This document shows, piece after piece, positions 46,361 through 58,001 of a stretch of 64,000 nt of DNA. Numbering within the stretch: the stretch's first letter is position 1; every line of letters begins with the position of its first letter. Both the position numbers and the translations under genes were made by a program. The notes under the pieces are model-generated. The model searched no databases. It saw nothing but the letters and a program-made list of their open reading frames with translations, and was not told the DNA's origin. Source of the DNA: Puccinellia tenuiflora (taxonomy: Eukaryota > Streptophyta > Magnoliopsida > Poales > Poaceae); the NCBI GenBank assembly GCA_012064385.1, contig QRDG01000609.1:1-64000 (forward strand). Direction: 5' to 3'.

Positions 46361-46445
46361 AGGGAACCATCTCAGTCGAGTTGGTCAGTGACTCAGCCGC
46401 ACTATTCTGCAGTAGCCGGAGGTCGATGGTTCAAGTCTAGTTCAG
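46361..46445 (+). other. tRNA-like segment, possible SINE head
   Basis: CTCAGTCGAGTTGGTCAGTG resembles a tRNA D-arm and box A. GGTCGATGGTTCAAGTCT resembles a T-arm and box B (GGTTCAAnTC). They are about 35 bp apart, which is tRNA-like. The cloverleaf is imperfect and there is no clear acceptor stem, so it is a degraded tRNA or a tRNA-derived SINE head, not a working tRNA gene. Confidence 0.4.
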
Positions 46446-46454
46446 AATCATATT

Positions 46455-46692
46455 TCTCTCTATTTTCTCTCATTTTATACCATTCTTGTTGGGGCAAATA
46501 CGTGAGTCTAAATCGGAGCAGTTTTTGTCTTTATTTTCTCTGATTTTATACCATTCTTGTTGGTGCAAATACTTGAGTCTAAATTGGAGCAGTTTTTGTC
46601 TCTATTTTTTTTATTTTATACCATTCTTTACTTGAGTCTAAAATCGGAGTAGTTTTTGTCTCTATTTTCTCTGATTTTATAACATTCCCATT
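46455..46692 (+). repeat. Tandem repeat of about 70 bp, three and a half copies
   Basis: Units share TCTATTTTCTCTGATTTTAT, ACCATTCTTGTTGG and GGAGCAGTTTTTGTC; the third unit has an internal deletion. It directly follows the tRNA-like segment. Confidence 0.75.
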
Positions 46693-47771
46693 GATATATA
46701 TATATACTTGATTATGCATTTAATTAGCATTCAATAAAACTCACACGAGCTATCATGAAATTGGTTTGCATGTATAAGAAATACTATACCTACCCTTGAC
46801 AGAAATTGCTAATTTCAAGTCTTAAACATATCGAAAAAACTACACTGAGTTATGATGGCTTCTCATTTTCAATAAAAAAATCGCTATTATTTTTATTTAT
46901 AAATTGTGAGGTAAATTTATAGTGTTATTGTATTCCTATCATGGGATGGTTCTTATAAATTGCTTATCTACGCGCATATACTTGTTGGGACGATAGATTT
47001 ACATGCTACGGTAGCTTTAGATGCTATAACTATAAGCCTTTGAGATTTTGGAAGTATTTTCCTTTTTTTAACCCAAACAATTTAAATGTATCCTAATCAT
47101 TAGATATATGTTTTTCTTTCGTTTGTTTGACGTGTGCATAAAAGATGAGGAAATTCTACTACTTAAATGTTGTATCTCTTTGTTACACTACTATAAAAAT
47201 AGTATAAATTGTAACGAGAAAGAAAGTTTCGTGCAAGAAACTTACCCGTGAGAGGAATTTGAACCACTGAGCACTGTCAAAACCTCGACGTGACGAGATG
47301 AACATTCTCCAACAGCACGCACGTACGCACAAAAGAGTGAAAAAAAAAAAGCAAAAGCATTCTGGACAACACGCATCAACCCTCTAACCGCTGTACTACC
47401 ATCCCGCTCCAAATTCTCCTCATATTCTAATGATCGGTGGGTCGGTACCAGAAATCCAGCAGTACGGCGTCGTAGTGCTCATGTTTCGTGTCCGGAGAAA
47501 GGCCGGGGTGGTTGGCATGTCACCACATTCCGACTACCAAAAAAAAGTCTATGAAACGCACGGCACGTGGGGCAGCCTGTGCTGTAGTAGTACCAACGTT
47601 GTCCCTCCCATGAGGCCATGACCGCCCATACGAGCTGTTGGACTCGATCGCGCATACGCAAACCGGAGGGACAAGCAATCAGCAGCAGCACATCTAACCG
47701 CAGCTGGTGTGAGCGAGCAGCGACAGCGATGCCGCAGCCAGCGTCAGCTAACATGCATGGTCAGTCAATCG
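46693..47771. other. Intergenic DNA, no supported gene
   Basis: AT-rich to 47200, then mixed composition. I see nothing that can be assigned. Confidence 0.4.
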
Positions 47772-48040
47772 AGTTGACAGGAAAGTTTACTACTTTGATG
47801 ATCTGCAGTGCCAGGGCGATCGAGGTCGAGGGGTAAACATGCATACTGACATTGGTCCAAGTTGGTCATCTCTTGATCTTGCAGAGATCAGATCAGAATT
47901 CAGACATTGCAGTTGAGAGGAAAGTTTACTACTTTGATGATCTGCAGTGTCAGGTCGATCGAGGGGTAAAATGCCCTTGGTCTAAATTGGTCATCTCTTG
48001 ATCTTGCAGAGATCAGATCAGAATTCGGACATTGAAGTGG
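47772..48040 (+). repeat. Tandem duplication of about 140 bp
   Basis: GAGTTGACAGGAAAGTTTAC through AGATCAGATCAGAATTC (47772-47899) is repeated with small changes at 47911-48022. It lies in the 3' flank of the IRX15-like gene. Confidence 0.75.
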
Positions 48041-48691
48041 TATTTTTTGTTTTCTGAAAGTGCCTGGTCATTGCCACGTAGGAGACACATGCTGCCCCCA
48101 TCTCACCATACCAGAAAAAGGATGGGTGATCGCCTCAGGTTTGTTGAGCCGTCGGACGTTGCTGCGAAAGGCGGCTAACTTTAGCCAGGCACGGATACAG
48201 GTGCGCATCCATCAGCTAGCTCGTAACAAGCGCGACAGCAACTGGACGACGATCGATCTGATGGCTGATCCGATCAAACGAGACAGTCTCATTAATGGTT
48301 AATACGACGAGCAGCTCATCCGCTTTTACTGTAACTCACGCAAGGTAAAGGAGAAATGAGAGCGATCGGATGAGATGTGATGGCATGGATCCAACCACCC
48401 ACCAGCTAGCACAGATGCTTCACAACCGGACGGATCATGGTCGATCGAGGCTGGAGCAATTTTGTATAGTCTAAGTGTAAATTGGCCTCTATAATTTGTC
48501 TCGAGACAATCATATCATCACGATTGTATACACTTTGATGACGAAGCTACTAGTTACAATTATTGTTCCCCAAAAAAGAGTAACAAAGATATAGTATGTG
48601 ACAAAAGAAGAAGAAAAAATAAGATCGAGAGGGGGAAAGAATTAGCCGGAGATCGAAGAGAAGCAGAGGAGGAGGATGCTAGCTAGATTAC
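48041..48691. other. 3' flank of the IRX15-like gene
   Basis: No gene seen. It includes the untranslated 3' end of the minus-strand gene at 48692-49609. Confidence 0.4.
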
Positions 48692-49609
48692 TTAGCGCGT
48701 CTTCTCTTCGGATGCCTGGCCGCCGGAGCAGAATCCGCCGTCTTTGCCGGCGCGGATGACGAAGTGGGCGAGCGAGGGCGTGCCGGTGCCGTTGACGCGG
48801 TTCTCGTCGCAGAGGAACTCCCTGCTGAGCGCCTGCTCCAGCTCGAAGTTGTAGTCGTGGACCAGCACGTCGGTTGGGCCCTTGGCCGCCGTCGCGCCGG
48901 AGCGTGCGAGGACGGCGGTGGTGAAGATGGAGGCCATCCGGCCGGGGGAGTTGGGGTTCCAGCCGGAGGGCCCGTCGATGAGCACCATGTCCCAGGGCAC
49001 GTCGTAGAGCTCGTTGGGCAGGTCGTTGATGGCGAGGCGGCACTCGGAGAAGAGCAGGTTCTGCACGGGCCGGCACTCGGCGGCGCGGGTGGTCCGCGCG
49101 GCCTCGAGCAGGTCCTTGAAGTCTTTGACTTTGGTGGTGTAGGAGACGTCGTAGGCCTCCAGGCCCGGGTGGCGCGGCTCCAGGTACTTGACGTAGAACT
49201 CGTTCTCGTCGAGGTACACGGTGCGGCCGCCGTGGTTGAGGGCGAGCCAGAGCGGGGACTCGGCGCCGAGGCCGAAGACGAGGAGGTTGCAGGGCCCGCG
49301 CGCGCGGAGGATGGCGGAGATGGCGCGGATGTCCGTGTCCGTCATGCGGTGCGTCGCGTTGGAGAAGGAGGCGTAGTGGACGAGGGCGTCGAAGACCGGG
49401 AGCGGCAGCGCGGCGCCGGAGCCGGCGGCGGGGAAGGTGGAGGTGGAGGAGGAGCGCGTGGCGGGGGAGGCGGCGGGGGCGAAGCTGGAGGAGCTGTAGA
49501 GGAAGGTGAGGAACGTGGCGAAGGCGAAGCAGGAGGCGAAGACGAGGAGGAGCACCCGCCGGTGGCCCGACGCCGCCTGCAGCTTGTCGCGGCTGCCCTG
49601 GGACTTCAT
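48692..49609 (-). CDS. IRX15-L: IRX15-like DUF579 xylan biosynthesis protein
   Basis: A single exon of 305 codons from ATG at 49609, the size and intronless structure usual for this family. Residues 19-38 form one membrane helix, giving a type II Golgi protein with a short cytosolic N-terminus. The DUF579 (polysaccharide biosynthesis) domain covers about 70-290, with LLVFGLGAESPLW (109-121), NHGGRTVYLDENEFYV (125-140), ECRPVQNLLFSECRL (178-192), DGPSGWNP (212-219) and VHDYN (250-254). The NEFYV, PVQNLLFSEC and NELYDVPWD blocks fit the IRX15/IRX15-LIKE branch better than the glucuronoxylan 4-O-methyltransferases, which share the SAM-binding-like glycine motif. Family members influence xylan chain length in secondary walls; the exact reaction of IRX15 proteins is unsettled. 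A long plus-strand frame across it is only the GC-rich shadow. Confidence 0.9.
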   Translation of the reverse strand: MKSQGSRDKLQAASGHRRVLLLVFASCFAFATFLTFLYSSSSFAPAASPATRSSSTSTFPAAGSGAALPLPVFDALVHYASFSNATHRMTDTDIRAISAILRARGPCNLLVFGLGAESPLWLALNHGGRTVYLDENEFYVKYLEPRHPGLEAYDVSYTTKVKDFKDLLEAARTTRAAECRPVQNLLFSECRLAINDLPNELYDVPWDMVLIDGPSGWNPNSPGRMASIFTTAVLARSGATAAKGPTDVLVHDYNFELEQALSREFLCDENRVNGTGTPSLAHFVIRAGKDGGFCSGGQASEEKTR

Positions 49610-49951
49610 CGGTCGGTCGCCGCCGCGTTCGCTGGTCGTCGGAGGATGGAAGAAGGAAGAATCAATCAGCGAGATAGGGGGGGAAAAGGTCAGCTCGCTC
49701 GTGTCTCGTTCGACCCAGCTGGATTGGCTTGGCTTGGCTTGGGTTGGGAGAAGTCGGATTTTTTCTTGGGTTCAAGTAGGGCGCGGTAGTGAGTGGAGGC
49801 TGGAGAGAGAGTTGTTACGCTGTCTCGCCGTGTTTTCCTTTCAAAATCGTCAGGTTGCGGCACGTTGTTCGTGCGGACTTGGCGGGTGGATTTCTTACGA
49901 TTTTTTGGCTGCTGGATCGGTACGGAACACCAGCAGGTAGTAGTAGAGTAG

Positions 49952-50361
49952 GGACTGGGATTCCCGTGCTTTGCTCATAGCCAAGGCCACGGTGTACCTT
50001 GCCCAACTAGACTTCAAACATTTTTTAAAATTTTGAAAAAATTCCATTAGGCTGTAATGATTTCTTGTCTATTCTCTGAAAATTTGTGTAAACTGGATCA
50101 CTCATTTATGATTTAATAGCTTTTTAAGATCAAAATATGAAAAGCTATTTAACGATAAACCACTTACTAAATAAAGTGAAAAAATTTATTATACACATCG
50201 GACCATATACAATCTGCTGGAATTTTTTCAATTTTTTTAAAAATGTTATAGTTCGATTTACATTTTAGATAAATCTCATCCGTTGGATGGAAGATGAATG
50301 GTGATGGAAGGGGGCAAGGTACACCGTGCCTTGCTCACAGCAAGGCACTGGATCCCAGTCC
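49952..50361. mobile_element. Mutator-type MITE with 9-bp target duplication
   Basis: A 410-bp non-coding element is flanked by the perfect 9-bp repeat GTAGAGTAG (49943-49951 and 50362-50370). Inverted ends of about 50 bp start GGACTGGGAT on both sides and share CACGGTGTACCTTGCC. The 9-bp duplication and long inverted ends identify a MULE-derived MITE. It sits about 340 bp upstream of the IRX15-like start codon. Confidence 0.88.
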
Positions 50362-50370
50362 GTAGAGTAG

Positions 50371-52324
50371 TGCTTATAAAGTTTGAATCATGTACTCTGC
50401 TCATCATCATGGTGGTAGAGACCGCGCGTCGTAAAAGGAACTCATCAATCAGGCGACATCTGAAATGAATGCGGCATCGTGAAAATGCGAATCGGTAGGC
50501 TTTACAAATGGTGTTTTGGCAACCGGGTGTAAATGGACCCGGTATTTAAAACTCATTTTAGATGTGTATCGAAATGTCAGACAAATTACGAAAAAATGTT
50601 TTCGCATAGGTCTTAACATCTTATATGTTTATAAAGTCGTTTCACAGAAAATAGATATTTTATGGTCTATGTATGAAAAAAGAAAATTTGATGTTAAATT
50701 AAGTCTTTTCACGAGATATTTTTTCTTTTCCATAGGTCACAAAAAATATCGAGACCTCACGAAACAACTTGTGAACACATAGAATGTGAAGTTGTATCCA
50801 CGAAATTTCCGCTATATATGTTCGTATCTAAGTGCCACTGGCTCTAAAAACGCTTGTTTAAAAAAAGGCCTGAAAATGCTAATAATTTTACTGATTTGGG
50901 AGTAGCATGGGAGCACGCGCGCGCCTGGGGCATGGGAGCATGCGCGCGCCTGGTGTATTTTGATGTCCTTGACGTTTACACATGGCACGCCGGACCGAAG
51001 GCGCCCCATGTAACATGGGAGTACTCCTCACGTGCATCCCACCGACGAAGGCTAGATGGAACGCTTATTTTCATACTAGTAACTTTGTAAGAACTTAACA
51101 AGGTTGGATTCTAGGATATAATAACAACGCAAAGCATCCTAGACAGACTACGTCATGTTACCTATCTCGCTTGTTTGATTAGTTTCACGGTGTCAGGTGT
51201 CTGCTAATCAAGAACCTAGGGAATATAATCCATGTGGTTGATAATATCGTTTTAGAGGAATGTCTTTTTTGGATGTGAAAACTTTTTTTTTTTAGCTTAG
51301 AGGAATCTCTTTGTTGATGTCGTAGACAAGACATGGACCGCAGCTACTGCACATGGCATTATTAATCACGAAAAAAAAAACAGATGTGGGACGGGTCGCA
51401 GGTTCCATACGCCAATGAAAGTCGGTCTGGAAGCCCAAACAGCCCACTGGGACACCTAACCGGGGCCCAATGTGCACCGACTTGCGTCGTCTCCACTGAT
51501 TCAACTTGTTTATCCGCAGCAACCCCGCTGCTTCTGCACGCGACGGAGACAGTATTAAACAACTAGTTAGTGCTCAATCAGGCACATGCTTTAAGGATAG
51601 AGACGGCTCTCCTGGTCTAACAGCAAGTGCTTCATATTTATATTTATAAGCCTCTTTTCCTCTTCGCCCAAAACATCGAGAAACCGGCTGACGTTATGTC
51701 CATGGACACTGTTGATATGGAGTTCAGCTAGCTTCGCAGGATTCAAACAAATTTTTTTTTTCGAATTAAGGAGCGTTTCTCCCAATTTCATTTAAAAAAC
51801 GAAACCGCTAATAGAGCGATTCGCAGAATTAAAACCTGCTGAGCTACATAAAACAGCATCCGATCTTGTTTACTATCACCGCAGGTCAGGGTCAGGGTCA
51901 GATAACACGCAGAATGCTGCCAAAATGCGGCCGCGACATGTCCCCGATACCTGACACTGACATGGTGGGAAAGAAAATTTTACGGGCTGCGATCTTGCAG
52001 TTGTCTGTACTAATCTAAGCGAGTAAATACAAACTCAAAAGGTTGAGATTAAACGGCAGCTCGACTGCAGAAGCACTCACTTTACAGTTCACCGTCGTAC
52101 ACGCGCGCATTCCTCGGTTCCTGTACCCGTCGCGACTATATGCAGATCGTTGGCTGCAGCAGCCCACGCTGGCTTCGTTCGTCGAGGATCGTTCACCGAA
52201 TTCAGATGGGAAGAAGCCAACGTAGCAAGAGAAGGTAAAAAGGCATGCTACGCAAGATGGAGATTTTGTGCCTTTGTACCAAAGAGATGAAACCAAGCTA
52301 ATTCGGTGACGGTGAGACCATCAT
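50371..52324. other. Intergenic DNA between the MITE and the large MULE
   Basis: No gene is supported. A short tandem GGGAGCACGCGCGCGCCTGG and variant lies at 50909-50953. The remainder has only short frames. Confidence 0.4.
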
Positions 52325-52333
52325 GTTTGATCA

Positions 52334-52586
52334 GAGTTGTTAGCATAGAACTACCACTTTTCGGCTCAAAATTCGAATAACTACCACTTTTCGTTTGAAT
52401 CGCAAAAAACTACCACATTTAGGTTGGTTTTTCGCAAAAAGCACTGATCGGTGATTTACGGCAAATTGACACCGAATCCGACAGGCGGGACCCACCGTCA
52501 GTGATGACGTGGCACCCCGCGTCGGCCGACCGGCACGGCCGTTGACGGCCGTTAACGGCGCCGTGTGGTGGCCCCATTCTTCTCGA
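52334..52586. repeat. Left terminal inverted repeat of the MULE
   Basis: It starts GAGTTGTTAGCATAGAACT, contains three spaced ACTACCAC motifs, and ends GGCCCCATTCTTCT. Transcription of the transposase gene probably starts in or next to it, since the first ATG lies 66 bp inside. Confidence 0.9.
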
Positions 52587-52651
52587 TAGGGTTAGGGTTC
52601 GGACAGCTCCCGCTCCCGGTGCGCGCGTGTTCTCCCGCCCCTGTTCAGACA

Positions 52652-55600
52652 ATGGCGGCGGCGACTCCCGGCGGCGAATATGGCGACCTCGTCGGTGACG
52701 AATCCGGCGGCGAATCCGGCGGCGGCCGCCGCGTGGATGGAAGCCCGCGGAGCGGCGCGTGTTCGTCCGCTGGCTGTCTTGGTGGCGTGTCCTCCCGCGT
52801 CGAGAAGCCGCAGTCACCGGTGGCGCTAACGGCCGAGGCGAAAGCCGCCGTAGCTTTCTCGAAGGCGGTGCTCGCGTCACCGTTGAAGACCAGCCAGCAG
52901 TGGTCTAGCTCGTATGGGGCAGTGGAGCAAGTTCCTAACCCTAAACTCTGCAATTCTTTGAACCCTACAACCCGCAATTCTTTGTACTGTATTTCAATTT
53001 GATCTGTATTTCAACTGTCGTGGCCCCATTCTTCTATATTTGAATTCCCGGTAGGATTTGAATTCCCGTTAGGATTTAATTAATTTCAATTATTTTTCTG
53101 ATAGGATTTAATTAATTTCAATTCTTTTCCTGCATCTGCATGTGTAGTCTTGATGATGTCAGTTGGGAGGTCAGGTTTAATTTTCTTGGTGAGGATAATT
53201 TGGAAAGAACTATTGGCCAATCTGACATAACAGTTCTGAATCTGTTAGCAATGATAGAAGGACATGGGTATGGAATTAGAGATGGCATGTATTATGTTAA
53301 AGAAAAGGGAAAAGGAGTTGAAGGCATGGAGGTCATTGACAGCATGGCAAAGGTGGATGAGATGATAGCTATTTTTGAAAATGAGAAGGTACTGAATATA
53401 ACTGTGTTGAAAAAAAATGCATCCTGGCCAGTTGGATTCAACAGAGAAGGAGGAGCTCCACTACTGAATGAGTCTGTAGTTTTTTCAGTTGACAATGAAG
53501 GTAGGAACTTCATATCAGATGATGAAGGGCTTTATCCAGTGGCTGTTGATTTGTCAGAAGTTCTTTATCTTGGCACCCAACAGAGCTCCAATTTCCAGAA
53601 CAAATCAAAAGGAAAAATATGTGTTGATGTCATATCTAATGATGAAGAAGAGAACATGGTAGAAGAGGAAGTGGTGTTAGTGAAAAAATTGAAGAGGCAG
53701 AAGAAAGAAAGAGAAGCAGATCCTGAGCTTGTTGAAATATTGGAGAAGATGAGAAGGCAGAAAATGCAAAGGGAGGACATCTTTTCACACTTTGAAGGGG
53801 ATACAGATGTTGAAGAAATTTATGAAGAAGATGAAGAAGAGGATGAAGAAGATCAATGTGCTCAAACTGAAATGGCAGAACCTGAGTACTTTGCAGAGAA
53901 GAAAAAAGTAGTGAGGCAAGGGCCTACTAGTAGGTCTCACTATGCTTCAGATGATGAACAAATGGATGATTTTGTACCTTCAAATGATGAGGACATCGAC
54001 TCTGATGATTTTTGTGACAGTGCAGATGATTTTGGTGAGAAGAAATTGGAGTTAGCAAGTGGGAAAAAGAGGAGGCTAAAGAAGTTGAAGAAGAGGGTTT
54101 GGTATGATCCCAGTAGGGCTAACCCATGTGAGCAATTTGGTTTGAAGCTGTGCTTTACAGATGTTTATGAATTCAGAGTTGCTCTTAGAAATTTCCACAT
54201 AGCTCAGCTTAGGAATTATGCATTTCATAGCAATGCACCTTCAAGAATAATTGTCACTTGCACAGATGAAGGAAAAGCCCAAGGTTGTCAAATTTTTTTG
54301 ACAGCCTCCAAGATTGCACATGAGAAGACTTTCTGTATCAGAAAGTTCAGAAACAAGCACACTTGTCTACAACATTGAGAGAACACCAGAGTTAGCATTG
54401 ATTGGCTAGCCCAGAAATCTGTCTCTGCTGTTAGAACAGATCCCAACACAACTGTTGACACACTTATTAACAATGCAAAGATCAATTATGGAGTGGAAGT
54501 GCCAAGAAGCATAGCTTACAGGGCAAGGCAGAAAGCATTCTGTACTGTCATAGGTGATCAGAAGGCACAATATACCAGGCTTAGGGATTATTTGCAGGCT
54601 GTTCTTGATACCAATCCAGGGAGTAGGTGCATAGTGACAACTAAAGAGCTGCTTGAGCATCCAAGCAAAAATCCCAGATTCCATGCCACATTCATCTGTC
54701 TAAATGCTTCAAAGGAGGGTTTTCTAAATGGTTGCATGCCATTTATAGGTACAATTTTAGTAGAACCGTAAATATAAATTATTGCATAATTTCAGTGATG
54801 AAATATTAATAATTGTCCACATTCATATTATAGGCCTAGATGGTTGTTTCGTCAAGCTGACCACTGGACAACAAATACTTGCTGCCACTGCTAGGGATGG
54901 GAACAACAATATTTTCCCAATTGCTTTTGGTGTGGTTGATAGGGAAGACACTGCTAGCTGGTGCTGGTTTTTAACCCAGCTTAAGCTCTGCATTGGAGAG
55001 TCTGGGAATTTTGGCAACTACACTATCATGTCAGATAGGCAAAAGGTGAGTTCATAATGTAGGCCTACATTGTTTGTAACTGCTTGTTGTTGGCCTTGTA
55101 AATTGTTAGTACAATAATTTTGTGTTACCAAATTTGCAGGGACTGCTGAATGCAATATCTCAGTTGTTTCCTAATTCTCCACAGAGGTTCTGTCTAAGGC
55201 ATATATATGCCAATTTTCAGAATGCAGGATTTAGAGGCCCAGAATTGAAGAAACACATTGACAAAGCCAGCTACTCTTACACAAAGGGTGGTTTTGATGC
55301 TGCAATGGATGCCTTAAATAAAGACTGTGTTGAGGCATACAATTGGCTGGTGAAAATCCCCCCTGAAACATGGGCCAGACATCTATTTGATACAAACTGC
55401 AAGACTGACCTTGTAGTAAACAACATTAGTGAAGTTTTCAACAGGATGATCTTGAATGTGAGGAACAAGCCAATCAGAACAATGATTAAAGGGATTAGAA
55501 CAAAACTGATGGTGAAGTATAGTAAAACAAGGGAAGCACTTGAGACAACAAGGTGCGATATTACACCTTTCTACACTGAGATGTTGGAAGAGGCAAAGAA

Positions 55601-56508
55601 GTCGTCTAGAGATTGCAAAGCACAAAACTATGAGGTGGGGCTTTGGCAAGTTAATACTGTTAGTGGCAGAGTAGTTGCTGTTGATTTGAGGAAGAGGACC
55701 TGTGGGTGTAGGAAGTGGGATCTTACAGGTATCCCATGCAATCATGCAATCTGTGTCATCATGAAGGTAAAACAACATTCAGAGGACTATGTCCATGACT
55801 TTTTCAAGAAACCTATCTACAGAGAAGCTTTCAAGCATACAATTTACCCTGTCCCTGGCCCTGCTGACTGGACAAAGACTGAAACACAAGACATTGATCC
55901 TCCAGTTTTCAGAGAGAAGCCTGGAAGAAAGCAGACTAACAGAAGGAAATCTAAGTTTGAGGTTCCAGCACCTAGAGATACATCTAGGATGGGTACTATC
56001 ACTTGCAGCAACTGCAATCTGGTAGGTCATAGATACACTAGTTGTCCTGTTCCACTGAAGCCACATCTGCAGATAAGAAAGGACAATCACAAGGTACTAT
56101 TTGTTACATCTTTATTGCACTAACTGTCCAGTTTACACTAACTGTGCTTCAATTAATTACTGCTCACATTGTTGGTAGGCAAACAAGAGTAATTTCAGTG
56201 AGTGCTCCTCTACTTCTGGAACTACAAGTGCAACAGCTGCTCCTGATGGACCTGAAAGATCAACAATGCAGCCAAATGTTGCTGCTCCAGGCCCAAGAAC
56301 TCATCCTTCACCTGCTCCATCTCCTGCTGGACCCTCAAGAGCACCAACACAGCCAGCAGTTAGTACTCCATGCCCAAGACCTTTCTCTGCACCAAGGAGG
56401 AGCACTGCTTCAGAAGTTGATGTTGGTGTGTTAGGAAAAAGAAAGACCAAAACCACAGCCAGGATGCAAGGCTACCTCAATGCCGACAAGCATAGTAGCC
56501 ACAAATGA
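52652..56508 (+). pseudogene. MuDR-type MULE transposase, one in-frame TGA
   Basis: Five exons with consistent phases: 52652-52911 (donor less certain), 53148-54748, 54834-55045, 55140-56093 and 56179-56508, giving 1118 codons. TGA at 54376-54378 (codon 497) is the only break. Seen in order: a Gly/Ala/Ser-rich N-terminus, a PB1-like region (SWEVRFNFLGEDNLE), acidic and Lys/Glu-rich stretches, and the MuDR plant DNA-binding domain (about 414-493, CEQFGLKLCFTDVYEF). After the stop comes the MULE catalytic domain with Asp623 (GLDGCFVKL), Asp688 (IMSDRQK), the CLRH motif (709-712) and Glu789 (NNISEVFN). Then follow a SWIM zinc finger (Cys879, Cys881, Cys891, His893), a CCHC knuckle (980-993) and a Pro-rich tail. 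The full enzyme would cut and insert the element DNA. The stop separates DNA binding from catalysis. Confidence 0.9.
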
Positions 56509-56520
56509 GTTTGTGCTGAT

Positions 56521-56745
56521 GTGAGATGTTGATCTGATGTGAGACTATGTTGGTGTATGAACCATTAAATTATGTGGCATGTAAGACTATGTTGATTCTG
56601 AACCTTTAACTTTGGTGTATGAACCATTAAATTATGTGGCATGTAAGACTATGTTGATTTTGAACCTTTAACTTTGGTGTATGAACCTTTAAATTATGTG
56701 TAATATGAGACTATGTTGGTACTCAACCTTTAAATTATGTATCCA
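56521..56745 (+). repeat. Tandem repeat of about 72 bp, three copies
   Basis: Units share GACTATGTTGGTGTATGAAC and CATTAAATTATGTGGCATGTA, starting just after the transposase stop codon. They probably form its 3' untranslated region. Confidence 0.8.
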
Positions 56746-56767
56746 TTATTTTTTTCATGTCAGGATG

Positions 56768-57168
56768 ATTTTTTCATGATTTTTAATGGCATGTAAAAAT
56801 ATGAAATCATAATAGTCATGTTTTTTCATGATTTTTAATGGCATGTAAAAATATCAAATAATAATAGTCATATTTTTCATGATTTTTAATGGCATGTAAA
56901 AATATCAAATAATAATAGTCACATTTTTTCATGATTTTTAATGGCATGTAAAAATATCAAATAATAATAGTCATATTTTTTCATGATTTCTAATGGCATG
57001 TAAAAATATCAAATAATAAGTCATATTTTTTCATGATTTTTAATGGCATGTAAAAATATCAAATAATAAGTCATAATTTTTCATGATTTTTAATGGCATG
57101 TAAAATTATCAAATAATAATAGCCATATTTTTTCATGATTTTTAATGGCATGTAAAAATATCAAATCA
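56768..57168 (+). repeat. AT-rich minisatellite, about eight copies of 50 bp
   Basis: Units read TTTTTCATGATTTTTAATGG followed by CATGTAAAAATATCAAATAA, then AATAGTCATAT with small length changes. Confidence 0.88.
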
Positions 57169-58001
57169 TTCCAAACCATTACATTAGGGTTGTCGAGAAC
57201 CCTCGGGGTCCTCGACGACCTTTATTCATCATTCCAAACCATTACATTAGGGTTGTCGAGAACCCTCGGGGTCCTCGACGACCTTTATTCATCATTCCAA
57301 ACCATTACATTAGGGTTGTCGAGAACCAGCGGGGTCCTCGACGACCTTTATTCATCATTCCAAACCATTACATTAGGGTTGTCGAGAACCCTCGGGGTCC
57401 TCGACGACCTTTATTCATCATTCCAAACCATTACATTAGGGTTGTCGAGAACCAGCGGGGTCCTCGACGACCTTTATTCATCATTCCAAACCATTACATT
57501 AGGGTTGTCGAGAACCCTCGGGGTCCTCGACGACCTTTATTCATCATTCCAAACCATTACATTAGGGTTGTCGAGAACCAGCGGGGTCCTCGACGACCTT
57601 TATTCATCATTCCAAACCATTACATTAGGGTTGTCGAGAACCCTCGGGGTCCTCGACGACCTTTATTCATCATTCCAAACCATTACATTAGGGTTGTCGA
57701 GAACCCTCGGGGTCCTCGACGACCTTTATTCATCATTCCAAACCATTACATTAGGGTTGTCGAAAACCAGCGGGGTCCTCGACGACCTTTATTCATCATT
57801 CCAAACCATTACATTAGGGTTGTCGAGAACCAGCGGGGTCCTCGACGACCTTTATTCATCATTCCAAACCATTACATTAGGGTTGTCGAGAACCCTCGGG
57901 GTCCTCGACGACCTTTATTCATCATTCCAAACCATTACATTAGGGTTGTCGAGAACCCTCGGGGTCCTCGACGACCTTTATTCATCATTCCAAACCATTA
58001 C
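57169..58001 (+). repeat. 63-bp minisatellite, 13 units plus a partial
   Basis: The unit starts TTCCAAACCATTACATTAGG and contains GTCGAGAACC...GGTCCTCGAC, an imperfect palindrome. Exactly 819 bp separate the first and last unit starts. Two variants (CCCTCGG and CCAGCGG) partly alternate. Because 63 is divisible by three, an open frame of 316 codons runs through it; this is a by-product, not a gene. Confidence 0.95.

Noticed and set aside
48764..49789. 341-codon plus-strand frame
   Set aside because: Antisense shadow of the GC-rich IRX15-like gene with low-complexity Gly/Glu/Val composition.
57169..58001. Array resembling a CRISPR locus
   Set aside because: Units are contiguous with no unique spacers, in a plant nuclear transposon; it is a minisatellite.
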